Position numbers and translations under genes: made by a program. From Sphingomonadaceae bacterium (GTDB lineage: Bacteria > Pseudomonadota > Alphaproteobacteria > Sphingomonadales > Sphingomonadaceae), in NCBI GenBank assembly GCA_021732525.1, contig JAKFUU010000018.1:186001-250000 (forward strand): a DNA stretch of 64,000 nt. The letters are read 5' to 3'. Under the pieces are notes generated by a model that saw only the letters and a program-made list of their open reading frames with translations, did no database searches and had not been told where the DNA came from. The stretch's first letter is position 1, and every line of letters begins with the position of its first letter. This document shows positions 35,523 through 45,132 of the stretch, one piece after another.

Positions 35523-37322
35523 ATGACATTTGATCTTGCCCAATTGCGGCCTTTTATAGCGCCTGTATTTCTCGAGGCAGTGGGCCCACTACGAGATGCT
35601 GCCTTGCTGACGCGACTGATGAACGACGTGAAAGTCATCGCAAAGCGAAATTCTTCAAGCACGACGCGAAGAATACTATTCACCAGCCCAGTCGATGAAA
35701 CCGAAAGCCATTTTTATCAGGCTATTATCTACCGGGAGAAAACCACACCTGCCTGGTCAACGAGGTCGCCGGTTGAAGATGAGGGGCATGAATTGATCAT
35801 TATTTCCGTGCGCGGAAAAATTGCCACGATCTGTGCGTCCGATGGTTCGATGCGAGACCGACTGGTTAAGGACATCAAATCTTGTCGCAGGATATCACGC
35901 GAGCGCTTAAATGCGTTTGTTGGCGGGGCAGCCAAGGCATTGTGGCTGAATGGTGTCCATACACCAACCGCATCCAAAGCCGACACGAAGGCGATTACTG
36001 GGACAGCTCTGGAATATGCGCTCGATCCGCTTGGCGATCAAACCTACTACTATAATGCAGTCCGTAGCGTGCCCGAAATTGTTGGCTTACTGAAGGCAGG
36101 CAAGAAAGCCGTGATTGGAGCAGCGCCAGGCGGAGCGAGGATTTGGGTGCGTCGTGCTGAAAGCTGGGATGACTTCAAAAGGGTGATGGCAATATTGATT
36201 GATCATGCTGTTAATGGAGTAATCGCCGACAACCCCTTTTCATCGCTATCCCAACCGATCGATAACGGAGTCGATATCAAGGATGCTTACGGTCTTTCGG
36301 TAGCACCCGGAGAACTTCTGTCCGAAGACACGGTCGCTGAAGCTGCATACGAAATCGCTCGGCGCTGGGCTTTCGATGCCGATTTTGAAGTAACCGCCCT
36401 TGTCGGTCCTTCCTTGAGCGCGGTTGTCAGCCTCGACAGTGACGCAATAGGTACAGCGGAAATTTCAGTGACGATAGACGACGGCATCGCCAGTACGGCT
36501 GTAGCTTGGACCAATGTGGTGGCTGGAAAAGTCGCGCAGCGCGCGGAATGCGAAAGCTTTCTCGCCAATGCGGAACGCATCAAGATCTACTATGACAGCG
36601 GCCATACCATAGCCCAGGGCCGATGTTATGTGGGTGGCTATTCTGACCAGCCCTTCGACTGGGATTTCCGCTCCTTTGCCGGCTATGAAGTAAATAGGGA
36701 AAAGCCCGAAGTGCCTGCGGGTTCGACGCTTGCGGCAGCAATAGGAGAAAATAACGAGAAATCACTATTTGCTTATGTTTTAGAAAAAATGTTCGTCGAC
36801 GATCAGGGATCAGCAAAGGGTTGGCTTGCAAGCGATGACGGTTCAATGGAACTGGCCGATTTTATCCATATCGACCCAAATGATCGCGTTGTCACGCTGG
36901 TGCATGTGAAGGCATCCAGTTGGGACACGCCTGATCGGGGAGCGAAGCCCGGCGACTATGAACTTGTCGTTGCGCAAGCCATCAAGAATTTGCGCCATCT
37001 TGATCGGCGCAATCTTCACGACGAGATGAAAAAGGGCAAAGGCAAGAAGATCGGTAGCGCGGTCTGGCTAGACGGCGTGCGGCAGGCAAACCGAGATGGT
37101 TTTCTGGCCGCGGCTAAAAAACTTCCACGCAGCCATCGGACGGTCTTGGTCGTCCTTCAGCCTTCTGTTACCAAGATGGAAAGGGACAAATGTCTCGCCG
37201 ACAAAGCGCCACCCACTTATGCTATGCGCATGCGGCAAATCGATACACTTCTATTATCCGCCCGAGCATCGGCGCTCGCTTGCGGGGCCTCGTTTATAGG
37301 AATTGGCGATCTCGGTACGTGA
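35523..37322 (+). CDS. Uncharacterised 599-aa protein with putative C-terminal PD-(D/E)XK-like nuclease region
   Basis: Long clean ORF; ASDDGSMELADFIHIDPNDRVVTLVHVKASS...GDYELVVAQAIKNLRHLD. Nuclease assignment is inference. Confidence 0.6.
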   Translation: MTFDLAQLRPFIAPVFLEAVGPLRDAALLTRLMNDVKVIAKRNSSSTTRRILFTSPVDETESHFYQAIIYREKTTPAWSTRSPVEDEGHELIIISVRGKIATICASDGSMRDRLVKDIKSCRRISRERLNAFVGGAAKALWLNGVHTPTASKADTKAITGTALEYALDPLGDQTYYYNAVRSVPEIVGLLKAGKKAVIGAAPGGARIWVRRAESWDDFKRVMAILIDHAVNGVIADNPFSSLSQPIDNGVDIKDAYGLSVAPGELLSEDTVAEAAYEIARRWAFDADFEVTALVGPSLSAVVSLDSDAIGTAEISVTIDDGIASTAVAWTNVVAGKVAQRAECESFLANAERIKIYYDSGHTIAQGRCYVGGYSDQPFDWDFRSFAGYEVNREKPEVPAGSTLAAAIGENNEKSLFAYVLEKMFVDDQGSAKGWLASDDGSMELADFIHIDPNDRVVTLVHVKASSWDTPDRGAKPGDYELVVAQAIKNLRHLDRRNLHDEMKKGKGKKIGSAVWLDGVRQANRDGFLAAAKKLPRSHRTVLVVLQPSVTKMERDKCLADKAPPTYAMRMRQIDTLLLSARASALACGASFIGIGDLGT

Positions 37323-37581
37323 TGTAAATGACGCCGACTTTTTCCATAGGCAAACGTCTAGTTCAGGTATTTTTCTGTCGAGAATTCGTAGCAGGCACTG
37401 AGGTAGTCACTACTTTATTTTGATGGTGCCTTTGGCTGACAAGGCGGACGCACACGGTTCAAAATCCGTTTTTCGAAATCGGCCATCGGTTTATCATCGA
37501 ATGAGCCCAGAGGATGACACATTTGGGGCAGCTTACTGACTGGCAGCTTTAGGTCGTAAGCTCGACAAATAAGACCTTTGT

Positions 37582-37890
37582 TTAAGGGAAGGTTGGTTTG
37601 ATCTGCACGCACGCTTTGTGCGAAAACTTCTCCGTTGATCCATCGATCCGGTTCACCCAAAAGCATTTGGTTCCGAAATCCGCGCTGCGCACGCTAAACC
37701 CGGCAACGCCACAACCGAACTTTTCCTTGCCTTCGGGATGGTGCGCGAGGGCCGCCAGCAAGATCTCTCCATCAACGGCGCTGACCTTGTCGCCAACATC
37801 ATATTTCTGCAAAATGGCGTTCAGGTGGGCCACTGCATCGCCCTTTTTGGCGAAGTGCAAGTTGCCATAACTGATCGGTTGTGCGGGCAT
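37582..37890 (-). CDS. DUF3223 domain small protein
   Basis: LHFAKKGDAVAHLNAILQKYDVGDKVSAVDGEILLAALAHHPEGKEKFGCGVAGFSVRSADFGTKCFWVNRIDGSTEKFSHKACV; RBS AGGAGG; 22 bp after hamB. Confidence 0.78.
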   Translation of the reverse strand: MPAQPISYGNLHFAKKGDAVAHLNAILQKYDVGDKVSAVDGEILLAALAHHPEGKEKFGCGVAGFSVRSADFGTKCFWVNRIDGSTEKFSHKACVQIKPTFP

Positions 37891-37912
37891 ACATCCTCCT
37901 TTTTCCGACGTT

Positions 37913-40525
37913 TTAAGGCGTAGTGATTGCAATTTCGTCATCGCTGTCCGGCAGCAACTTCTCGCGAATTTCGCGAAGGATGATTGCCGGAATGGCCATC
38001 ATTTCGAACTGGCTCTCGCGATCGACAGCCCAGGCAAGACAACCTTCCTTGGTAAGATCGTCCCTTGCGATCTTCTCATAGAGCGTAACAGCGCTCATTC
38101 TCGATAGACCCAGCTCCATGAGCGATAAAAGTGTCACCGACGAGATGCCAAATTCGAGCTGCGTTCCGATATCGAGACCGGACGCGATCTGGTCTTCCCG
38201 ACCCGTTTCGCGAAGGTAAAGGTTTAGGATGTCCATATAGGCGGCGAAGTATTTGGGCGCGCGGAACCGCGCCGTTTGTTCCACGAGTTCCATGGTGTGC
38301 CGAATGAGCACCGGCAACTTGAACGGCTTGTTGTGATCCCGGTGATATTGGATATTACGTCGGATCATTGCTGCGAGCGAAAAGCCCTTCAGCCATTGCA
38401 CGACAATCAAAGCGTGGAGCGGGATTAGCCCTTGCGGAAGAAATGCCGGATAGAGGTGTTCGTTGATCCGCCGCATGATGGTGACGAAGCGGTCGTAGCT
38501 ATCCTGACTCTCGACCGCAGCAGGCAACAGGTTATCGATCTCACCCTTATAGCCGCGAAACGCTTCGAGCAGCCGCTGGAGACCGAGTGCGCTGACGCCG
38601 GGATGGCGGTCGGCGATTTCAGGCCGGATTTCGATTTGTGCGGCAATGGTTGCGAGGCTTTCTTCCAGTTTTTCGATCATCGCCGGACTGTGCCTTTTGG
38701 CGAGACCGGCTTGCGCGATCGAACCAAGGCGCAGGTAAGTCGCGAGCAGATAGGCACCGACCTGCTCGTATTTTCCGACATCTTCGAGTTCCGCTACCGG
38801 TGTCGTTGCACGCCTATCGAGATAGGCTGCCATGCCGTCTCCTAAATCCAGGACGGCATCGCTTTCCCGACGGATGGGATAGCGTGAGCGCGCGGGCACC
38901 CCAGTTGGCCAGGCGGCGCTATCCTGTGGGTCGATGCAAACAATGTTGCCTTGGAATTCATTGCCCCAGCGACCGGCCCGGCCCGCTAGATTCCAGAAAT
39001 CATGCGGCTCCATCGGATGCCCAATGCCTTTGCGCGGCCCTCGTACAACAATGGTGCGGCAGGAAAGATTGACGCCTTCAATCAGCGTCGAGGTGCATAC
39101 CAGGAACCTTATCTTGCTGTGTCGAAACAAGCGCTCGACCTCCAGCCTGATCAGCGAGGGCATGTTGCCATAATGAAAGGCTACCCCCCGCTCGACGAGC
39201 GATGCCAGCGTAAAATTGGGATGAACACCTTTTCGTGCCAAGTCGGCGAGCTCGCTTAACTCGGTGTCAGGCTCGGAAAGAGCCGGAATAAGCTGGCTAA
39301 TGAGATCGGCGACTTCTTCGGCTTCTCCGGCGCCGTTCGCATAAACTAGCGTGCCGCCACGCTCGCCAACCGCTGCCGATATGAAGGCGAGCTTTTTGCG
39401 GAGTGTACCTGGCGAGCTGCCAAGCTGCAGAAGGCCGACGGGCAATGATGCTCCGGTCTGGCGGACTGACAAATTCCATTGCTTTGGCTTTCCCGGGACT
39501 TGCTCAGCCAGGATGAGATTTTGTAGTACGGTGGGAAAATCGCTGTCGACCGCTACGGTGCTCGCCGACTTAGGAGCGTCGGCGAGCAACTCCTCGGGAT
39601 TCTGGGTCGCGGGACTGATGAATACCACTTTAAGCTGGGAATTGCCCCGTTCCAATCGCTCGACAGCATCCTGCAGAATGACCCCGCGTTGACTGTCTCC
39701 GATCTTGTGCGCCTCGTCGACGATAAGGAGGTCTACTCCAGCGGCGTCACCCAAAGCGTTTGCTAGCAGGTGCAGGCGCTCTTGGGTGAAAACGAGAATT
39801 AGTTTCAGCCCACCTGCACGGGCAGCATCGTATTTCTCGCGCAGGGGCAGCGACGAGACCGCTATTCCGCTGTTCTTTCCGAGCAGCGATGCGAGTTCAG
39901 CTTCAATCTCCGAAACCAGCGCCCGCGTCGGTGCCAAGTATACCGCGACGCGTGCATCGGTCGATCTTAGATGATCGACTAGCCATTGCAGGACCAAGAA
40001 GGTCTTGCCCGAAGCCGTAGGAGCGGAAGCGGAAAGCCAGTTATGACTGTTGGCATCGTTCCAGAACTGCTGCTGAAAGTTGTTGACCGAAAGCCACCGA
40101 CCGTTCGATTCTACTAAGACAGAATGATCCACCTGGCGACGTTGCATTTCCATGCGTAGCGCCATGCCGAGCCGCGTTTCGAGGCCCGACTTCAGCAGTT
40201 CGCGATCATGGGCGAGGCCGACGGCCCGAAAGTTCGACAGTTTGTCGAGGAGCACCGCACCGGCGTCCTTTACTGGCTGAGTGTTGTCCATCGTTACTGC
40301 GGCAGTGGCAATCCTTAGTGCCGTTTCCTGCTCGGGGCGCAGCGCCGAACGCGCTAATATGCTTCCTGCGAGCAGAAGCCTCGTCCAGTCGATTTCAGGG
40401 AACCCACCGCCGGGATCGGGCGCGAGATTATCGAGTTCGGTCCGCACAGTAAGGCGCGTCACAGCGTCAACATCCGACCGGACGCCGTCGCTCATCAACC
40501 AAGCATTGAGGGCCGTCAACGTCAT
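37913..40525 (-). CDS. hamB: Hachiman helicase HamB
   Basis: SAPTASGKTFLVLQWLVDHL, LLIVDEAHKIGDSQRG, helicase C FLVCTSTLIEGVNLSCRTIVVRGPRKG...NLAGRAGRWG; overlaps hamA by 4 bp. Confidence 0.88.
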   Translation of the reverse strand: MTLTALNAWLMSDGVRSDVDAVTRLTVRTELDNLAPDPGGGFPEIDWTRLLLAGSILARSALRPEQETALRIATAAVTMDNTQPVKDAGAVLLDKLSNFRAVGLAHDRELLKSGLETRLGMALRMEMQRRQVDHSVLVESNGRWLSVNNFQQQFWNDANSHNWLSASAPTASGKTFLVLQWLVDHLRSTDARVAVYLAPTRALVSEIEAELASLLGKNSGIAVSSLPLREKYDAARAGGLKLILVFTQERLHLLANALGDAAGVDLLIVDEAHKIGDSQRGVILQDAVERLERGNSQLKVVFISPATQNPEELLADAPKSASTVAVDSDFPTVLQNLILAEQVPGKPKQWNLSVRQTGASLPVGLLQLGSSPGTLRKKLAFISAAVGERGGTLVYANGAGEAEEVADLISQLIPALSEPDTELSELADLARKGVHPNFTLASLVERGVAFHYGNMPSLIRLEVERLFRHSKIRFLVCTSTLIEGVNLSCRTIVVRGPRKGIGHPMEPHDFWNLAGRAGRWGNEFQGNIVCIDPQDSAAWPTGVPARSRYPIRRESDAVLDLGDGMAAYLDRRATTPVAELEDVGKYEQVGAYLLATYLRLGSIAQAGLAKRHSPAMIEKLEESLATIAAQIEIRPEIADRHPGVSALGLQRLLEAFRGYKGEIDNLLPAAVESQDSYDRFVTIMRRINEHLYPAFLPQGLIPLHALIVVQWLKGFSLAAMIRRNIQYHRDHNKPFKLPVLIRHTMELVEQTARFRAPKYFAAYMDILNLYLRETGREDQIASGLDIGTQLEFGISSVTLLSLMELGLSRMSAVTLYEKIARDDLTKEGCLAWAVDRESQFEMMAIPAIILREIREKLLPDSDDEIAITTP

Positions 40526-41514
40526 GGTTTCATGCCCATTGCCCTTAGAAAGGCGTCTCGGAATGCTTCGGCTGAAGGCAGGGGGATGCAAAAGAATTCA
40601 ATCTCAATCTGGTCGAGCTTTTCGGCTGCAATCCGGTCCCCGAGGCTCTTTTTCCAGCTTTCCAACCCGGTGCGGGTCGCGGCAATGATGTCGTCCGCCA
40701 CGGCCTTGACATCGTCGCCGGGATAAAAGTCGGCGTCGAAGCCGACCAGCGCCACCCCACAATACTGGACTCGTTTAGACTGTATCGCGCTCTTATCGAA
40801 GTAGCGCCGCAGCGCGTCGGTTAAATGGGGATTGTTCAAATCCGCCTTGTCGCTCAGCAATACAAGGTCGCGCTCGCGGTCGGCTCCTTCATGCTCGGGT
40901 TCGATCAAGAATGGAGCAAGGGATGCAAGGCAATCGCGAATGGCATCAGACGCGGATTTATAGACTTTTGATTCGCCCCAATACAGCTTGAGAAGCCCGT
41001 CGTCGCTGATGCCTGCATATACGCCATCCGCACCGTGATAGTGCATCCGCGTGTCGGTCTTCAGGTCCATCTTGCAGAGAATCTGCGGAAGCTGAAGAAA
41101 GCGCTCTGCGAGGAGGAATAGCAGCATTTCGCCGCCTTCGCCGGTCTTGGCTAGGTCCGTGAAGGAACGGCGCGCCTCTTCAAGCAAACCGCCGACAGCT
41201 TCTGTGCTGTTGTATTTCGTGTCACGCGCCTTGGCCTGCGCCAGCTTCGACCGCGGTATTGCGTAATCGGCCACGGCGTTGCGCATGAATTCCGCAAGGC
41301 GTTGTGGCTGAACTCGGCCGTTACCGTCTACAGTCAAACAGTGGCAGTGAATCTTGATCTGGTGACCGTCGATGACCACATCGCGCTCTACCAGTTCGAG
41401 ATGAACCTCAAGCGCTTCGGGGTTACCGGTCAGCGCTGACGTCAAATCGGATGCGGTTATACTTGACAGATTGCCCCCCCTTTCACCTCTCACTCCCAAC
41501 CTAGCAGGCCTCAT
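40522..41514 (-). CDS. hamA: Hachiman HamA (DUF1837)
   Basis: GEMLLFLLAERFLQLPQILCKMDLKTDTRMHYHGADGVYAGISDDGLLKLYWGESKVYKSASDAI, DUF1837 signature. Start uncertain (ATG 41514; track uses TTG 41595). Confidence 0.88.
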   Translation of the reverse strand: MRPARLGVRGERGGNLSSITASDLTSALTGNPEALEVHLELVERDVVIDGHQIKIHCHCLTVDGNGRVQPQRLAEFMRNAVADYAIPRSKLAQAKARDTKYNSTEAVGGLLEEARRSFTDLAKTGEGGEMLLFLLAERFLQLPQILCKMDLKTDTRMHYHGADGVYAGISDDGLLKLYWGESKVYKSASDAIRDCLASLAPFLIEPEHEGADRERDLVLLSDKADLNNPHLTDALRRYFDKSAIQSKRVQYCGVALVGFDADFYPGDDVKAVADDIIAATRTGLESWKKSLGDRIAAEKLDQIEIEFFCIPLPSAEAFRDAFLRAMGMKP

Positions 41515-41860
41515 CTTAGCTAAATCGAAAATTCTTGTCGTTCGATATTTGCAGTTATTAGCCGAGTCTAATACTCGTCCAAATACTTTGTCCAAGCGGA
41601 CCGACTGGCTGCCTCACTGTACCTTTTCAGGCAGTTCGCAACGTGCAGCTCAGCGGCTATGCGCACTAGCGTGTTCTTCATACGATCGATGTCTGCCTTT
41701 GGCTCGCCGGTCAGCGCAATGAACGACCGAGTTTAGGGCGCGTAGCTGTCATCGCATAATGGTGTACCTTGCGGCAGCTCTTCGCAAATGGCGCTTCAAA
41801 GCCTGCCGTTCCGGATCATCCAACGTTACGGTCATTCGGATCAACGATGTTGTCATCGAA

Positions 41861-42202
41861 TTATTCGCAACCGACACCATCTCCATCCCTGTCAAGATGT
41901 CGGCCATATCCCGGCTGGCCTAACCGTACAGGAGCAGCGCCAGCCGCACGTGCAGACGCGCAATTGGGAAAATACAGCGATCCGCTAAAAGCTCTTTGGG
42001 GTGGAGATGGTGGGCCGCCATTGCCACGATGACAATGCCGTCCGCCATTTTTCTTATCATTATGACAGCCATCTGCCGCCAGTCCGCCGCCGTGTGCCCA
42101 AAGGCCGGTTGGCATTGCTGCAAAAGCCAAGGCCGCAATCACAGTCATGTACTGCACGTTCGCTCGCACCTTCGGCGCGATGATGCTGCACAAAGATCCC
42201 AT
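41861..42202 (-). CDS. Excalibur calcium-binding domain protein
   Basis: Secreted, ends YFPNCASARAAGAAPVRLGQPGYGRHLDRDGDGVGCE. Confidence 0.8.
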   Translation of the reverse strand: MGSLCSIIAPKVRANVQYMTVIAALAFAAMPTGLWAHGGGLAADGCHNDKKNGGRHCHRGNGGPPSPPQRAFSGSLYFPNCASARAAGAAPVRLGQPGYGRHLDRDGDGVGCE

Positions 42203-42301
42203 TATCGAGTCAACAACCTCAAAATAAAGTCAAACACTTAGTTGGCGCTGGTAACATTAAAAATCGAATAAGGCACTGCCACGCTGGCTGCAAACTAATG
42301 C

Positions 42302-42499
42302 CTATTGGACTGAACCAATCGGTTCCATCCTTTGAATCTCTACAACGCGCGCCAGAATGGCCTTGAACATATTGTGGCCATCGAGATCGCCGGCTTCAAG
42401 CAGCGCATCAGCACGCAATGAAGTTTGAAACCATGCGTCTTCACCGTGTTGCGTGATGAGCGTATTTGCGCAGGCCCAGATGTGGCGTTCCGGTGTCAT
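42302..42499 (-). CDS. Small DUF6961-like protein
   Basis: MTPERHIWACANTLITQHGEDAWFQTSLRADALLEAGDLDGHNMFKAILARVVEIQ; ATGA overlap with upstream gene. Confidence 0.6.
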   Translation of the reverse strand: MTPERHIWACANTLITQHGEDAWFQTSLRADALLEAGDLDGHNMFKAILARVVEIQRMEPIGSVQ

Positions 42500-42927
42500 T
42501 GACAACGATGACCGCGCCAATATTTTTGCCACTTTGCAGCCCATCCACCGTTTATCATGTTGCACGACACATCGCCTGATTGCGGTGACTGGCAAAATGC
42601 CGCTGTTCTGCGTCCGCCTGCGCCGCCATCCGATACACAAGTCATACGCGGTCCTTTGACCAGGATATGCCCCTCACGCGATACGCCGATAGAGCGACCG
42701 ATTAGACTTACCAACGCATCACGTGCTTCTACTGGATCTGCGGTCGGGCAGGGATGGCCCACACTGCAGGTTCCGTTGATTTCGCGCGCTGCAACGCCCG
42801 ATAACCTGACATGCGGCCCTTCGGCGCACCAAATCGGGCCGTCGCCATCCCAAACGCGTATGGGCGTACATTGAAACGATTGGCCGGAAGGAATGACGGC
42901 AGCGGCAAGAAGTAGTGCGAAGCTCAT
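42496..42927 (-). CDS. Thermonuclease/SNase-like secreted protein
   Basis: CTPIRVWDGDGPIWCAEGPHVRLSGVAAREINGTCSVGHPCP. Confidence 0.68.
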   Translation of the reverse strand: MSFALLLAAAVIPSGQSFQCTPIRVWDGDGPIWCAEGPHVRLSGVAAREINGTCSVGHPCPTADPVEARDALVSLIGRSIGVSREGHILVKGPRMTCVSDGGAGGRRTAAFCQSPQSGDVSCNMINGGWAAKWQKYWRGHRCQ

Positions 42928-43241
42928 GTAATGAGGATTACATCATATTTTTGTGCGTGCAGCCACAATTGATATGGATGTGACCCTTTTACCTATGGTC
43001 ATCGTTGTAAATTTATAAGGTTAGGAGAAACTGCACCCAACCGGATTTTGCCATTGTTGCACAAAGTTTGCAATTACGTGTTGTGAGAGAACTGCTGGCT
43101 GCTATTGACGCCGCGCCGAAAGGCTCGGTCTCCCGGTCCCCACAGTTTACGACGATAACCAATTATATAATGGCCAACCTATGATCGAGGCCCAGAACGC
43201 AATCATCAGTGCTGCAAACTCGATTTTTAATTTCCGTTCTT

Positions 43242-43850
43242 TCACCGCTTCACCCATAAATCGCTGGTTCGGTTCTCGTTTAACTTGCCTGAATATGGGA
43301 TGCAAAGCGACTTTGCGTCGTCGACCGTTCCTGACAGCCAAGAACTGTAAGCGTTTGGCTCAAGGATTACCGGCATTCGGTCATGGATGCGCTCCACTAC
43401 GCCTGAGGCTTCCGTCATTACCATTGAATAGACATTTCCCCATTCGGCGCTGTCCCGCCATATCCCGGCGCAGTGGAATTGCTCGCCGTCAGGCATTGAA
43501 AACCATGTTCGCGTCATAGCTCCTTTTGTACCTTCAGCTTCGACAAACCGATCAAGCGGAATGAGGCATCGTCGCTCGCAAACGCTTGCGCTCCAAAACG
43601 GGCTACCCAACTTGTCGGTACGGGCATTGTTGACCGGCTTCGGCTTCAGCGGTTGCCCCTCTTTGCCCTTCAGTACCAACGGGAAACCCCAAGTCATTTT
43701 GCGCGCGGTCTTGTCCGAGGTGATCACAATGCCGGGACTGGCAGGATAAACGTCAGCAGGCGGTAAGTTCGCGCCCGCCATCACTTCGGCAAGGCTTTTA
43801 CCAAATACGTTGTTCCAGCTTTCAATGCGGAGCGTGTATAGGTTGCACAT
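43242..43850 (-). CDS. SOS response-associated peptidase (SRAP/YedK/HMCES family)
   Basis: MCNLYTLR...MTWGFPL...NARTDKLGSPFWSASVCERRCLIPLDRFVEAEG...HDRMPVIL. Confidence 0.9.
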   Translation of the reverse strand: MCNLYTLRIESWNNVFGKSLAEVMAGANLPPADVYPASPGIVITSDKTARKMTWGFPLVLKGKEGQPLKPKPVNNARTDKLGSPFWSASVCERRCLIPLDRFVEAEGTKGAMTRTWFSMPDGEQFHCAGIWRDSAEWGNVYSMVMTEASGVVERIHDRMPVILEPNAYSSWLSGTVDDAKSLCIPYSGKLNENRTSDLWVKR

Positions 43851-43860
43851 ATCTGGCCCC

Positions 43861-44214
43861 TTAAGACCGTTGCCGGTTGACGATCCGCTTCCATGTATAA
43901 TGATCCGGCCCCGGCAGCAAAGGGCCTTTAGGTTCTTCGCTGGTTTGCTCAACTTTTGGCTGGCGCACTTTGATACCCGACCTTTTGAAACACTGGCTGC
44001 AATGCAATCGTCGCACAAATGCGGCGATACTATCGCTGAGGCCTTTCTGCTCACACCGCCACCAATGGCCAGGCGCATCCATGGTGACGCTATGTTTACA
44101 CTGCCAGCACGTGACCCGGAGATAGCGCTTGTATAGCGCACATTCAAATAGTGTGCGGATCGGGCGGTAGTTTTCTTTCCCGGGCACCCAGCCATATGGC
44201 GGCTCCCGGCTCAC
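43861..44214 (-). CDS. Hypothetical Cys-rich protein
   Basis: CWQCKHSV...WWRCEQKG...LHCSQCFKRSG; downstream SRAP. Confidence 0.5.
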   Translation of the reverse strand: MSREPPYGWVPGKENYRPIRTLFECALYKRYLRVTCWQCKHSVTMDAPGHWWRCEQKGLSDSIAAFVRRLHCSQCFKRSGIKVRQPKVEQTSEEPKGPLLPGPDHYTWKRIVNRQRS

Positions 44215-44453
44215 CTCACTGCACGAGGCACTTCCTGAAATAATGATGCCTGCTGTCTTGCATCAAAGCCAAGGTCTGAACCGGATATCTCAAAACGTCC
44301 AAGACGATCAGCGAGGTGCTGCGCCAGAGTGAATGTCGCACGTCGGCGGCGCTGACTGTCACTGTCTTGCAGTGCGGCTAAGGTATCGAGCGGCGCACAT
44401 GTGAGAGCTACCTCAATGTGCGTGGCGAGAGCATCTGGGTCGATTCGGGTCAT
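44211..44453 (-). CDS. Hypothetical protein
   Basis: Start ATG 44453; 4-bp overlap with next gene. Confidence 0.5.
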   Translation of the reverse strand: MTRIDPDALATHIEVALTCAPLDTLAALQDSDSQRRRRATFTLAQHLADRLGRFEISGSDLGFDARQQASLFQEVPRAVR

Positions 44454-44896
44454 GCAGGCTTTATGGAACAAATATAGAACAATTAGCAAGGGGGGGTCAA
44501 AATTTGAAAAGTTCATGATAAGCGGGATTGTTGCTCGACGCGCTCTGATTTCGCACGCTCAATCAGGGCGCGGCGTCTTAGAGCTGACCCGCTGGCACTC
44601 TTGCCTCTCTCCTTGCCGGACGCCCGCTGTCGCCCAGACCCGCGCGCAGGGCATCCGGCAGCGTCGCGCCGTTGCAAGGGTGCCGTTTTTGAGTTGGCTC
44701 GCTGTGCGAGCAGATGCAACTCAGGCAATATGTCGCTTTTCTGTTTTAATCATATCGCCTGAATACGGCGACATTTTCTGGTTGTTGCGATGCAAATGTG
44801 GCACGCTCAATCCGTTGCACATTGCCTTAAGCGGCTAGCTTCAGCGAGTAGAGTTGAGGCTGCCGCGAAGGGGCGAGCAGAGCACGGAGACTGAAG

Positions 44897-45121
44897 ATGA
44901 CCATTCAGAACGATATAGACAGCAGTGAACCTCACGATCAAAATGGCACCGGCCAATGGAAGGGTTTAGCTGAAATTGATCAAGCAATTCATGAGAATCG
45001 TCTAACCGAATATCGGATGAAGAAGGCTTGGGCGGACCCTTGGGGAAAGCGACTGTTTTTGATGATTGGCGCGATCTTTATTGGATTCGCTATTTTTGTA
45101 GTAGTTCAAGACGTACTCTGA
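44897..45121 (+). CDS. Small membrane protein
   Basis: C-terminal TM segment RLFLMIGAIFIGFAIFVVVQDVL. Confidence 0.5.
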   Translation: MTIQNDIDSSEPHDQNGTGQWKGLAEIDQAIHENRLTEYRMKKAWADPWGKRLFLMIGAIFIGFAIFVVVQDVL

Positions 45122-45132
45122 TCGCGCACTAG

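Noticed and set aside
41571-41860. Possible small ORFs between hamA and the Excalibur gene (e.g. MKNTLVRIAAELHVANCLKRYSEAASRSAWTKYLDEY on minus strand)
   Set aside because: Short, no family match, and mixed frames suggest remnants; could not be supported as genes
44513-44728. 71-aa R/S-rich minus-strand ORF
   Set aside because: Low-complexity composition and strong hairpin inside; coding status not supportable from sequence alone
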